From the NCBI GenBank assembly GCA_963573385.1, contig CAUYLG010009157.1:1-64000 (forward strand): 64,000 nucleotides of DNA, given 5' to 3'. Position numbers and translations under genes: made by a program. Under the pieces are notes generated by a model. The model was given only the letters and a program-made list of their open reading frames with translations. It had not been told where the DNA came from and searched no databases. Source of the DNA: Cacajao melanocephalus (lineage: Eukaryota > Chordata > Mammalia > Primates > Pitheciidae). This document shows, piece after piece, positions 25,997-38,580 of this stretch (its first letter is position 1; each line of letters begins with the position of its first letter).

Positions 25997-27739
25997 CAAA
26001 AACCCCTTAAAGAATCGCACAAAAATTTAATTTTTTTTGGAAAAGGTAGATTCATTTAATTTATATTTAAGGAAATGTTTGTCCAATATCCTAAACTTAA
26101 CAACTGTAGTTTGTCTTTTTATGGTTCTTTCAAGTACAATGGTATTTCACAAAAAATGTGGCTGGCCCCACTCACAGTTCAAACTGCAAAATACTTTTCC
26201 TTCAGACAACCATGTTAATTCAGGTCTGAGTAGAAGGGTTTTGTGTGTACGTTCTATTTTATCACATAAAATATTGAAAACAATTGCATCAGATGATTTA
26301 TATCTAATCAAATAAGTGATTTTTATTGCTTCATCAAAGATATTATCAAGTGAAACTGGAGTTTTTAAAAATATCAAATTTGTTGCTGTAAAGAATTCAA
26401 TGATTGCTAGCACAGTTAAGTTTTTTTAAATTCATGCTTAAGTACCCAGAGCTTTATATTTCATTGCTTTACAATCATCAGTGCAAATATCATCACAGTG
26501 TAAAAGGCTAATCATGTCTTAATATTATAGGAAAATTGTCCTACCTTCTTGGATACCCTGGAACAGTTTTGAGGACACATAGGTGTCTGCTGACTACACG
26601 TTGAGAAACCCTTACTCTAATTTAAAAATTATCAAGACTTGATGACTAATCTTGTTATTGAAATGTTGAAAACAGTATTTTTATTAGCAGAGTCAATCAC
26701 AAAAATACCCAGAGCGAACTTTGAGACCTGGTTCCTAATTTACTTTTATGTTGGAAACAGACTTAACAAACTTAAACTTTTACAAAACAAGTGTAAAACG
26801 TCAAATTAGTCCAGCTGATTTTTTTATGGTTTAGGAATTATCATAGCATCAGTGCCAATTTAGGACTGCTATAAACATGGAATTCTTCTTTGAATATTTG
26901 AGGATATTAGTACAAGTGTCTTAACTCTATAATGGTTGCATGTGTACCTTATCTTTATTATACATTCAAGGGGAATAATCTAGAAAGCTTCAGACCAAAC
27001 CTATTTATCTTAATATATATGAGTACTTTTTCAAACTTCTGATAAGTTTTTTCAATTTATAGTAGAGAATGAATTTATAGATAAAAATCTCTATACCCAT
27101 AATTATTTTTACTTGTTTTGGTCTTTATTCTGATCTAGTGGACTCTGGGAAAACCACAAAAATTACTTAATATGCCACAGTTCCTACAGGATGAGATTTT
27201 GTCCTGTTGACTGGAATATAAATGAGTTCATTTGAGCCATGGAGCCTTCACCTATAGCACAATACATCTAAATCTGCACTTAATGTAAGCTATTTTTATT
27301 TATAGGTAAGCAAAACCATGTTTCATGTATTTCCTTAAAATCCTCTTCATTCTCTACATTTAAAAATTAGTAGCTATCTGATTTAAACCATTATTTCATG
27401 AGCGGTTTTTCTTAGTTCTTCTACTTTATAACCAATCAGTAGTTTGATGTTTATATATAATTTATAAAATTTAGTTGTAAATCAGTAGCAAATCCTCATT
27501 TAAATATAGAGTAGATAAATTTGTAGTTTGTCTGAAATTATATAACAAGAGAACATATGAAATAAATGACTAGAATTTTCCTTGGAGGAAACTAAAAGGA
27601 AATAGAGTTTTATTTTTGAGAAAAAGAAATAATTGAGATTCTGTGCTATTACAGAGATCATGTATGAAATCAGTGGTGGAAATTAAAAAAAAATTCAGAT
27701 TGGGCTCCTCTAGTAGATATTATAATAATGATTATATGT
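25997..27739. other. No feature securely recognised
   Basis: AT-rich DNA. A stretch ending 'cacgttgagaaacccttact' near 26605 resembles a hAT-type terminus but is too weak to call. Overlapping frames at 26037-26413 have no domain. Confidence 0.45.
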
Positions 27740-27950
27740 GAAAACCTTGTAATTTACCTTACATTTTAGAAACCACTTTATATGTCCTTTATGTGTATGA
27801 GCTCATTTAATTCTGACAACAAGTTAACTATTTTATATATCTTTGTTTTTAATATGAAGGCATGGAGACAAAGAATTATTAATTCTCTAATAACTAATTG
27901 CTAAAAAATTGTTAAGATTTCAGGCCCCAGAGTCCATGCTATTTTTGGTT
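27740..27950 (+). mobile_element. MIR
   Basis: 'gagctcatttaattctgaca', 'gaaggcatggagacaaagaa' and 'caggccccagagtccatgct' keep the MIR order. Confidence 0.75.
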
Positions 27951-28151
27951 TTAAAAGAATTGTCTAGAAGTGACAATGAAACACTGAAAGAATACTAATG
28001 GAATTACTTCTTTGTCCAGAGGTACATGAAGTATGGAAGAATGAATACCTTCCTCCTCTTAAGAAAACTTCAGAGAATGAAAAGGACAAGTGTTAGCCTC
28101 AAGCAAGGACAGGGAGGAAGAATTCTGTGAAAAATTGCAGGTTAAAGGAGG

Positions 28152-28297
28152 ATCTCTTTTTTTTTTTAAACATATTTTATTGCGTTTTAGGTTTTGGGGT
28201 ACATGTGAAGAACATGCAGGATTGTTGCATAGTTACATACATGGCAATGTGGTTTGCTGCCTTCCTCCCCATCACCTATATTGGCATATCTCTTTTT
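28152..28297 (-). mobile_element. Short L1 3' end, antisense, with target duplication
   Basis: About 125 bp of an L1 3' terminus in antisense ('ttttaggttttggggtacat', 'aagaacatgcaggattgttg'), severely 5' truncated. It is flanked by atctcttttt at 28152-28161 and 28288-28297. Frames at 28090-28312 are by-products. Confidence 0.88.
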
Positions 28298-28639
28298 AAT
28301 GAACAGGGGTAACAGAAATTGTTGAGGAAATGGTTGAGGAGAAGCACAGAGCAGCACATGTGTAAGAATATCAGTTATGTAAGATGTACAAGGATGTGAA
28401 GCATGGGGCTATTAACTGGCCTCACAATGACAGATCGAGTAGAGATTGTTGACACCTAGCAGTGTACTGCATCTCTCTAGGATTTTAAGCAGAATATGGA
28501 AAAGCTGTGTTGTTGACCCTAAAAGGTTCTTCCTCTTGTAACTGGGAAATATATCTCTTAGATAAATCAACAACGGCAAATACACAGTTGGCATATTCCA
28601 GTTCTAACTTTTCATTTATTTGCTTATTTCATATAATTA
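28298..28639. other. No feature recognised
   Basis: Apparently unique sequence. Confidence 0.5.
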
Positions 28640-28950
28640 TGTTAATCTTTTAAAAGCTCTGCTTTGTTATGTTTCGTTTTTAATTACATGGAAAATTAAA
28701 GATGATTACAGGTATACAATTATTAAACGTATGCCCACTATTCAAAAGTAGAAGCAATATATTTATTTCAGATCATCCTATCCTTCTAAGAGTAATAATT
28801 TATAGATAAAGCTGTAGTCCTCTATGTTCCTCTTCACCTCATGTTTTTTCCTTTATCCCCAGTGAGAGCCATTATTATTATATTTGATATAAACCCAAAC
28901 TATATATGTCCAATACTTTATATGAATACTATATACTTCATTGAACAAAA
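28640..28950 (-). mobile_element. Possible L1ME 3'UTR, antisense
   Basis: 'agagccattattattatatt' followed by a 'ccaatactttatatgaatac' stretch resembles antisense L1ME 3'UTR. Highly diverged. Confidence 0.35.
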
Positions 28951-29829
<879 letters not shown>

Positions 29830-29837
29830 TACCTCTT

Positions 29838-30530
29838 ATTAGGCATAAAATAAACTCTGGTTCAGACAAACATCTTATGTAAACAGTTACTTGCTAGTTT
29901 TGAAATAACATATGTATTTTAGAAAATGTAGGATAATAATAATCTCTTAAGAGAAATTGTAAGAAAATATGAATATTTTTGACTACTCCCCATATCAATT
30001 TAACCACCTGGCTCTCTAGAATTCTTGGATCACATAACAAAATGTCTATTTAATTAAACCAAAATTAATTAAATTTTACATTACTTGCAGTCAGACTCAC
30101 TCTTACTTCATACACAAGAATGAAATTCCATTACATGATCCTATAATTTCTATGTGAAGTTTATCAGTAAAGAAGTCTCACTAATTTACAAGGTGATATG
30201 TTCTATTCTAAAGCTCAGATATTTCTAAAAGTGCTTGTTTCCTTAGAATTAAATAAAATCTGATTCCATGAACTTCCATTCAAAATAGCATATTATAAAT
30301 TCATGCTTTTGAAAGACAATGGCAATGACTTAAAGATTTTTTAAGACACAGACACACTCAAAAATGAGATTAAAATTACCATAGACTAGAAATGGATTGG
30401 TGCCTGTGGGTTTTAAATTGAGATACAAATAGTAATGATTTTAGTTCTATCAAAACCTTTGCAGTATTTGAGAATCTAAGCATCTGGGCCCCAGTGGAAT
30501 ACTGAGAAAGAAGAGAAAGCAGCAAAATGC
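29838..30530. other. No feature recognised
   Basis: AT-rich unique-looking DNA. Confidence 0.5.
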
Positions 30531-30652
30531 TTCCTGTACACAAGAAGAGTTTCTCTAGATTTTATCCCAGAAGTGGAATTTCAGGTTTATTGAACATGTC
30601 TATTTTCAACACTGTTAAACACTGCCAACTGTTTTTCAAAGTTGCTTTAATG
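30531..30652 (-). mobile_element. L1M fragment, antisense
   Basis: 'tatcccagaagtggaatttc' followed by 'ccaactgtttttcaaagttg' is the antisense of the L1M ORF2 3' part. Confidence 0.55.
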
Positions 30653-31500
30653 GGCAAAAGACAGAGGGAGCAATATCAGCGGATTTTTCCTTTAACTGGG
30701 AAACCAAAAGTTTCTTAGAAATCCCACCTAGATTACTTCCACTTAGATCTCATTGGTACCAGCTGTATTACATACCCAGATATAGACCATCATTGGTCAA
30801 AGGGAACCATACTTGCACAACTGGTTAAAGAAATTTCAATCATTCTTTGGGGAAATCCTTGCAACTAAGGGGTCTCTAATATGAATGGAACAAAGTAGAG
30901 TTTCACAGAAAAAGCAGGAAGAAAGTGAATAGTGTCTAGAACACATTTTTTCTCCCTGAGCCCTACAACTTTTATACTTAATATCATTGTGATTTATCTG
31001 CCTGTAAATTGTACTGAACAAAAGCTGTGTATTATTTTTATGGACCCAATACATATACCAATTCCCCCTACCAAACAGTTGGTATACAATAAATATTTTT
31101 AAATGAAGAATGCATTGATGTTAAAGAAATAATTCATATTTTTAAGATGTCTAACCAGACAGTTTTTAAATTTTCTTCTAACTCTATTTTTAAAATTCTA
31201 GTAAAATTTCATTTTCAAGGTTTTAAGTAGAACTCTAGTAAAAAAATTGCTTTAATGTAGTTTGATTTTAAATATTTCCATTTTGAAAGAATCTAAGGCA
31301 AATACTTCTAAACAATAAGTGAATTTTAGACGATTTTGTAAGCATCAAGTTTACTAATCAGGAGATCATTTAAATTCTTACATACTTAATACTATGTTTT
31401 CTTTGCAAACAAACACAAATTTGCTTGCTAATTTTATTCTTTTGGACAATAGACTCAAAGATACTAATAACATGTACTTATCTTTTTTAAAATTAAGATA
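30653..31500. other. Mostly unassigned
   Basis: 'tatacaataaatatttttaa' near 31083 may be an L2 or MIR 3' tail. The minus frame at 30836-31054 has no domain. Confidence 0.4.
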
Positions 31501-31503
31501 ACA

Positions 31504-31787
31504 TTTTTTTTATTTTAGACAAATTCTCACTCTGTCCCCCAGGCTAGAGTGCAGTGGTGCAATCTCCACTCACTGCAACCTCCACCCCCTGGATTCAAGC
31601 TGTTCTTCAGCCTCAGACTCCCGAGTAGGTGGGAATAGAGGCATACGCCACCATGCCCAGTTTTTGTATTTTCAATAGTGACAGGGTTTGTTGACCAGGC
31701 TTTTCTCAAACTCCTGAGCTCAAGTGATCAGACTGCCTTGACATCCCAAAGTGCTGGGATTACAGATGTGAGCCGCCATGCCAAACT
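31504..31787 (-). mobile_element. Alu dimer, antisense, diverged
   Basis: Antisense Alu throughout ('aggctagagtgcagtggtgc', 'caaagtgctgggattacaga'). The minus frame at 31527-31709 is Alu. Confidence 0.92.
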
Positions 31788-32833
31788 GAGAAAGCAATTT
31801 TAAAGTTAAGAAAACAAGTTATTAATTCATAACGGATGTCTTTGTGTGATTTTTCATAGCATGCATTACATGTAATAGATTATGTAGAGTTTTTGCATAG
31901 ATTTTTTAGATTTTTTATTATAAAGCAAGGTGAGAAATTTTATAAATTGATACATTTCTAAGTAATTGTTATCAAACTGTTATGCCAAAAAATGTCAAAA
32001 TTAGAAAGCTAGTAAAAAAAAATAGAGACACTTTGGTGAAGAGTGGGAAATGAAATCACTTAAAGGTCTTTTTTAAGGGTTGTTTGATTCCTTAAAAATT
32101 ACTGTTAACTTTTGTCTCTATTTTCTAAGCCCAGGATATCTTTGGAATATCTGTAGAAATATTATGTTCATAATAAGGAGAATAAATGGTTTCAATAAAC
32201 AAGATTATTTATTTGTTCTGGTTGTGCAATATTTCTGTTCATTGTTTATTAAATATGACATTGTGATTTCTTGTTGAAAACTGTTTCCTTGGAACAATAA
32301 CAAAAATGCTTTTGAAATTTCTCATTCAGTTCCATTTTTATATCATATAGGTCCCTTCAAATGCAGTCCATTGTTTTCATTTCAGAAAAAAAAGAAAAGA
32401 AAAAAATCACAGAAACAAAGGTGAGGAATGTGTTGACAGTTGTCTTTCAAGATATCAAGCTTTAAGATACTGGGAACTGCCTTGTTCACTAAACTCTTTA
32501 GTCTTCCCTTCCTTTGATGTCATACACACCTACTACATTAAACATGAATTCTCTTTCCTACAAACCTTAATACAACTTAGCAGCCTAAAACATATAATGT
32601 AAATCCATAGTTATCCCCAAAACAGACTTTATTTTCCACACTTTTTCTATAATTTTTGCACAAAGCCACATCAAATGAAAACAAATTCTTAACATCAACA
32701 AGTGCCTTTTTAAAATTAATGTGCAATATGAATAAAATAAATTTTATGAAACGCTTATCATTAATTACTAATAATGAGATTGTTATGCAAATGATACTTC
32801 AACCTAAGTCACCTAGTTTCTAATCATAGGTGA
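31788..32833. other. No feature recognised; A-rich run at about 32384-32406
   Basis: AT-rich, apparently unique DNA. Confidence 0.5.
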
Positions 32834-33012
32834 TTTTCAAAGAGTGGTTTCTAGACCAGTAGAATTAGCATCAGCATCACCTAGAAACTTGTCAGAAAAG
32901 CAAATTACTGCCCAGACCTACTGAATTAGAACCTCTGGGAATGAGGTCCAGGATTCTATGTTTTAATAATTTTCCAAGTGATTCTGATGCAAAGTATACT
33001 TTGAAAACAACT
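32834..33012 (+). mobile_element. MER5-type hAT (Charlie) non-autonomous element
   Basis: Near-complete. The left end 'tttcaaagagtggtttctag' and right end 'actttgaaaacaactg' are inverted-repeat termini. Inside are 'tagcatcagcatcacctaga' and 'ccagacctactgaattagaa', which are diagnostic for MER5. The minus frame at 32892-33128 is a by-product. Confidence 0.88.
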
Positions 33013-35040
33013 GCTTTAATGTCACAAGCATAGAAATTCTCAAACCTTCCTTGATTGATAATGTCACATGGGCTATTATCTGGTTTTGTCATATAGAATT
33101 CATACTTCTTTTTATTTTGTGTGATCAAATACAGTTATTAACCACAGTAGAATTTTGTGCTTAATATTTAATTTTGGAGTACATTAAAGTAGGAATTTTA
33201 ACGAACATCAGGTGACGAAAGGAAAGGAAAAATAAAACCTCCTGTGACTGTAAATCCCAGAGAAAGAGACATTTTGATGGCTAATAAAATTCATGAGTTT
33301 TTACTAAAAGGCATCAGCTTAAAAGTCTTGGATAATATGGGAATTTTAAATCATAAACATTTGATATTTTTATTAAATTGCCTACCTCTTTCTGCCTAGC
33401 TTGTTTCCTCTGAATTTAGGAGAGAATATATCTCATGAAAGCTAATGTTAATAGTGCTAATGCTCTCTGGTGATTGATTGATGGACTTAACTTGAAAAGT
33501 CCATCATCTTGCAAATATTACTACAGAGAGGTTGAATTTAAATATATTTTTGTTTTGTTTTGTTTTAGAACATGCTAGTACTTTCTTTAAGAAGAATAAA
33601 ACAATTGACTTTAGCCAAGGATTTAAAAAGTTATCATTCTAATCTGATTTGAGACTTGCTATGTATTTTTAAATTATATTTTAACCTGCTGTTTTCATAA
33701 ACTGACTGGATTATTTTATAAATTATTTGAGACTTCTAGGGCTTACTATTTTTAAATATGAAAGCTTCTACTGTGTTTTTAAAAGTTTTCAAAACTAGAC
33801 TTTAATATCTAATTAGAGAAATGATTATTGCCATCAATTTCACTGTTATCACAATAATGGCAGTATCACCTATATTGACTCATTTTAGTAAGTTAAATAC
33901 GTTGAAAATATTTTCCATGATTCAATAAGCAAATACAATTAATGTTAAGTAATACATTTTAAAAATAGTGATCAAAGAAAATAAAATCCACTTAAATCTG
34001 TGAATTAAGTAATGATGAAAGTTCAAACTGTGTAAATAGAAAACCACATAGAACTCAGAACTCTCATAACACTACTCGTAAATAACCCATGGAAAACATG
34101 TGTTTTCCCTTGATACATTAAGGTTTTGTTTTATATATTTCAGTGGTAGAATGGAAGAGTGAGATAGGGAAAGCAGAGAGGAAAAGGGGTGAGATGAAAA
34201 AAAGAAAGAGTGACTGTATAGAAGAATTAAATTTTACACTTAGAATGTTTAAATATAAGATTTTCCAGTGAATAACCTAAATTATATAAATTAATCCATT
34301 TCAAAAATTAAAATATCCCCAAGCTGCAGTAGTAGAGTGTCTCAATAAATATGTCAATGCTATGTGGATTGTCTCTGTCAGGTAGGACTTGACTGAGGAA
34401 ATTAATGGCTCACAATACATGTATTGCCAAAATCAAAACGTCTGTTACGGTAAAATATTTTTCACCAAATGTCTCAAATTTATCTGGAAGTGGTGATGGC
34501 ATTGGCTGATCACTGCAAAGTATAATTTCACCAAAGAGAAAGAAAAAACAAATGAATAGGACAAATGGTAAAGTGTTCTCAACGAGAAATTAACTCTTGC
34601 ACAATGAGTGTATTAATAAAATGTTTCAGTTACTTAAGAACTTTTTAAAAGATCATCTGTCTTGACTCCTAACTTGAAAATAGTCTTTCTATGTATACAC
34701 AAATTTCTTTGTTTCTTTTTTGTATATTTGACTTTTCAAAAAGACATCTGTTTCAAACCTCTGAAGTATGTGTGATACCTTAGTTAATAAAGGCAAGAAG
34801 TACTACGTTCATGCAATCTAGAACAATGCTTTGCACAAAAAAAGTGCTCTAGTTATTATTTGTAGAATATAAATCTTAAAAGAACTAAGAACAATTCATT
34901 TGTTAAATGACCTCTATAAATAGTTGTTAAGTATATAAATATGTCTTTCCTTAGAATGAACTCATCCTAGTTGAATGTGTGCATGAAAATCTTGTTAAAT
35001 TTGTCTTCATCAATTCATTCAACAGACATTCCCTTACAAA
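33013..35040. other. No repeat recognised
   Basis: AT-rich. Contains (GTTTT)n near 33549 and a small perfect hairpin at 33480-33505. Confidence 0.5.
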
Positions 35041-35085
35041 TGTGGAATAAATGCAGGAGGAATCTCTTATTCCACAAATCCAAGT

Positions 35086-35316
35086 GGAGGAAAACATAAA
35101 GGGGAACTAAAGAATATTCTTCGTCCTGTTTCAGACAGGAGATTATTTCAAATATTTTTCACGTATATCTAAACTCGTTGTAAATGATTGTTGGCAGGAA
35201 TCATATATAGCCCAAGGATATTGTAAGGATGAATACAAATTAGGGGTGGGAGGGAAATTTTCTGGTAAAAATGGGAGACTCCTCTCTCCTCTTTTGTTTC
35301 AGAGCATTTTATTAAA
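35086..35316 (+). repeat. Local direct repeat, copy A
   Basis: 231 bp that recur in the same orientation at 36266-36498. I estimate 85-90% identity by eye, including the shared words 'tatttttcacgtat', 'caaggatattgtaa' and 'ggtaaaaatgggagactcct'. I do not recognise the unit. The DNA after copy A ('gatgtatataaatatttt', 'aagcttgttgctagctgtac') looks LTR-like. Confidence 0.9.
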
Positions 35317-36265
35317 AGATACTTGCAATTACAATTCCTTTCTCTGTCCCTTTGAGATGTATATAAATATTTTTAAAACCTAAATAAGCTTGTTGCTAGC
35401 TGTACAGACCAAGAATATCTTTCTAAAGGACCTGGGCACCATTTCTGAAATGTAATCATCAAGAAAAGTGGTACTATCTCCCATTTTTTGTAGGAGAATA
35501 GGAACCTAACTCAAAAGAGTTCCTTGCTTCAAAACAACTTCCTGCCATAAAATCATGAGAATTTGTTCTTTCTTTGAACAAAGCCAATTAGCTAACAGAA
35601 ATGGTCATCCTAATTATGAGATGATTTTATGATGAGCTATGTGTGATAAATAGTGTTGTCAAGTCCTTTTATTTGAAGATCAGTTATTATTTGAGACCAT
35701 GACTGCAATGGGTTGAATCTGCTTAGCTACATAAAAGAGTGAGATATTTTGTTTCTTTATAATCTCCTAGGAGATTGTCTGTGATACTCATCATATTCTG
35801 CTTTAATGCTTTTTCAATTAAACAGAAAAAAAGAAAAGAAAAGAAAAGAAAAACTGTTTTGTTTTTCTTCTGTCTTTGTGGAGCAGTTTTCTAGGCTGAG
35901 AGGAAATTTTATTTTCAATTGTATTTCCTCAATAGTGTGTAATATAAACATACTTTTTAATCGGATAAAGATAGGTTATTAATACAAACAAAACAAGTGA
36001 CCAATATTTAATGGAAAACATGTTATCCTACTCAAGAATTACATTTGCATGATTTTCTGTATTCACATTTTATCTTTTAGTTTAATACCAAACTTAACTG
36101 AACTTCAAAGATGAAAAACAAAATAGCAAAAAATTGCAGAACTTCTAGCCAGGGTAGAGTGCTTAGAGAAAAAGAAACACGTGGTGGAAACAAAACCGTC
36201 ATTTAGATTGTGAAACATGAGGAAATGCCTAAAGGATGGAGGGCATGAGGAAATGCCTAAAAGAT
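35317..36265. other. Spacer between direct repeats; LTR-like in its first half
   Basis: The first 480 bp read like an unnamed ERV LTR or interior. An (AAAAG)n run is at 35825-35852, and a 27-28 bp tandem pair is at 36216-36270. Confidence 0.4.
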
Positions 36266-36270
36266 GGAGG
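36216..36270 (+). repeat. Tandem duplication, unit 27-28 bp
   Basis: The unit starting 'catgaggaaatgcctaaa' occurs at 36216 and again at 36244. Its second copy runs into the start of direct-repeat copy B. Confidence 0.93.
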
Positions 36271-36498
36271 AAAAAGTAAAGGAGAACAAAAGAGTATTCT
36301 TCATCATGCATCAGACAGGAGATTGTTTCAAGTATTTTTCACGTATCCTTAAACTCATTGTAAATTTCTGTTGGCAAGAATCATATATAGCTCAAGGATA
36401 TTGTAAGAATGAATACGAATTGGGGGTGGGGAGGTGAATTTTCTGGTAAAAATGGGAGACTCCTCACTCCTCCTCTTCTTTCAGAGCATTTTATTAAA
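36266..36498 (+). repeat. Local direct repeat, copy B
   Basis: Partner of 35086-35316. Homology stops after 'agagcattttattaaa', where the two copies diverge abruptly. The minus frame at 36105-36311 crosses this edge and is not a gene. Confidence 0.9.
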
Positions 36499-36727
36499 TG
36501 CTCTGTTGGAGCATGGAAAAGTTAGTAAATAAAAAAATGGCTTAAAACCCGAAGGCACAACAGATTATTCAGTGTGCTGGAATTTTTGAAACTTAATCTG
36601 GAAGAAAAAAGCAACTCATAAAATAAGGACATAGGTACCAAAGGATAACAGAATAGCAAATTAAAACAATTGTGTAAGAACAACTAGGATAAAATGGTTA
36701 AATTGAGCAGAAACCTTTCTGAAAGTT
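36499..36727. other. No feature recognised
   Basis: AT-rich sequence between copy B and the L1. Confidence 0.5.
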
Positions 36728-37114
36728 TTAAGGTCTATGTGTCTATGTGTCTACTTTCATGTCAGGACCATGCTGTTTTGGTATCTATGTAGTCTTGTAG
36801 TATAATTTGAAATCCAGTAATGTGATGCATCCAGGTTTGTTCTTTTTGCTTAGGATTGACTTGACTATTCAGGCTCTTTTTTGGTTCCATATTAATTTTA
36901 GAATTCTTTTTTATAATTCTGTGAATAACAATGTTGGCATTTTGATGGCAATTGCATTCAATTTGTACACTGCTTTGGTCAGTATCATCTTTTGCACAAC
37001 ATTGGTTCTTCCAATCTGTGAGCATAGAATATGTTTCCACTTCTTTGTGTCACCCCTGTTTTCTTTCAGGAGTCTTTTGTAATTTTCCTTGTAGCAATCT
37101 TTTACTTCTTTGGT
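36728..37114 (-). mobile_element. L1 ORF2 fragment, antisense, first half
   Basis: Antisense ORF2 downstream of the RT core. Minus frames 36762-37040 and 36911-37156 carry broken ORF2 segments with a 'DCYKENYKRLLKENRGD'-type motif. Split from 37818-38512 by an LTR. Confidence 0.9.
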
Positions 37115-37189
37115 TGTAGGGAATCCATGAGCCTCACACATTGGGTGCCAGATCACAGAGATCCATGAGCTCCATGTTGGATACCAGAA
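37115..37189 (-). mobile_element. Duplicated primer-binding-site-like segment next to an ERVK LTR
   Basis: On the minus strand, after the LTR end (ccctaca), two similar units follow: ctggtatccaacatggagct, and then ctggcacccaatgtg with ggctcatgg. Both resemble the lysine-tRNA primer binding site that follows ERVK LTRs. The segment ends in another ccctaca at 37115, abutting L1. This looks like a remnant of proviral leader retained beside an otherwise solo LTR. Confidence 0.55.
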
Positions 37190-37811
37190 TGTAGGGAGCC
37201 AGCCCTACATCACCCATGGGTACCCTGAGTTCGGTGGCAACAAAGGAATGAGAAAAAGACAGGTTAAGAGAGACAGTAGGGCCAGGGGGCCATCACTTAC
37301 TACTTTGGAGGAAATAGTGAAACTCCCAAGCTCTGATCATCCACACTATTTATTGATTACAATTACTTTGATCTACAGGGTAGGGGTGGAGTAATGGTGA
37401 GGAGTGGGTGATGTGATAGTAGAGTGAATCAGTGAGCTGGAAGTGAATCAGTGAGCTGGAACTGATGTGCCATTCTAAAGATAGATAACAGTGTCCTTTT
37501 GGGAGTTTCATAAAACAGGAACAAGTGGTTATCTTTAGTTTATTATCTATGTACAGCTGGTGGAACTTGGGCCTTGCAAGGAGCCTACAAGTCTGACTAT
37601 GCCATAGTGCTACGAAGGGGTTTTAAGTCCTTGAGCACAATGTTTATGGTAATAGAGGTCCCTGCACTGGAACATGAGGCATGGAGAGGCCTTCCTCCTC
37701 AGAGGCTTCCTGCGGCCTTCTGCAGTTTGTTGTTCCATGTTTATATGTTACTCATAACCAATGTATGCAGGCATTCTGTAAGTCCTTTCTCCTTTGCTGC
37801 TTTTCCCAACA
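37190..37811 (-). mobile_element. ERVK-type LTR, antisense
   Basis: On the minus strand it begins TGTTGGGAAAAG and ends GGCTCCCTACA, the TG...CA ends typical of ERVK LTRs, with an aataaa signal about 175 bases before the end. Length is about 622 bp. The L1 flanks share tggt at both edges (37111-37114 and 37814-37817), consistent with a decayed 6-bp target duplication. A 19-20 bp tandem repeat (gtgaatcagtgagctggaa) lies at about 37424-37462. The plus frame at 37574-37873 has no viral domain. MER9-like by its end, subfamily uncertain. Confidence 0.75.
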
Positions 37812-37817
37812 CATGGT

Positions 37818-38512
37818 TATGGATATTCCTAGGCATTTTACTGTTTTTATCCAGCTGTTGTAAAAGGGATTGAGTTCTTGATTTGATTCCCAGCTTGGTC
37901 ATGACTGGCAACAGTGTTAATTACTTGCATACATTGATTTTGTAATCTGAGACTTCACTGAATTCATCGATGAAATCTAGAAGTCTTTTGGAAGAGTAGT
38001 TAGGATTTTCTAGGTATACAATCATATCATTAACAAACACTGATAGTTTTACTTTCTGTTTTCCAGTTGAATTTCCTTTACTTCCTTTTCTTGCCTGACT
38101 GCTCTGGCTAGACCTTCCAGTACTATGTTGAATGGAAGTGGTGAAAGTGGTCATACTTGTCTTCTTTTCCTTCTCCAGGGAATGCTTTCAACTTTTCACT
38201 ATTCAGTATGATCTGCCTCTGCGTTGTTTTTCATACATAGCTTTTATTATTCTGAAGTATAATCTTTCTTTTCTTTTCTTTTTTTTAAGAGACGAAGTCT
38301 TGCCATGTTGCCCAGGCTGGTCTCAAACCCCTGGGCTCAAGCAATCTGCCCACCTTGCCTCTCAAAGTGCCAGGATTATAGGCATGAGCCACCGCACTCA
38401 ACCTAGTTATGTTCTTTCTATGCCTAGTTTGTTGAGTGTTTTTTTTTTTAAATCATGAAGGGGTGTTGAATTTTATTAAATTCTTTTTCTATGTCTGTTG
38501 AGTGGATATAGG
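37818..38512 (-). mobile_element. L1 ORF2 fragment, antisense, second half
   Basis: Continues the L1 beyond the LTR ('tattcctaggcattttactg', 'gaatgctttcaacttttcac', 'aaggggtgttgaattttatt'). The minus frame at 37921-38154 has a degraded RT catalytic region (FVNDM in place of FADDM). Interrupted by an Alu monomer. Confidence 0.9.
38271..38403 (-). mobile_element. Alu left monomer (FLAM-like), antisense
   Basis: Poly(T), then 'agtcttgccatgttgcccag' to 'tgagccaccgcactcaacct'. It is one monomer only (about 120 bp plus tail), inside the L1. Part of the frame at 38132-38458. Confidence 0.88.
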
Positions 38513-38536
38513 CACTATATGCTACTACATTAAATA

Positions 38537-38580
38537 AAAACTGAGGAAGCTAAAAAACTGAGGAAACTAAAAAACTGAGC
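38537..38580 (+). repeat. Short tandem repeat, about 17-bp unit
   Basis: The unit aaaactgaggaagctaa is repeated about 2.5 times with one substitution. Confidence 0.85.

Noticed and set aside
37574..37873. 99-codon frame that could suggest a gene in the LTR
   Set aside because: It lies on the strand opposite to the LTR sense and crosses the LTR/L1 border. No known motif.
38132..38458. 108-codon plus frame
   Set aside because: Antisense L1 followed by an antisense Alu monomer.
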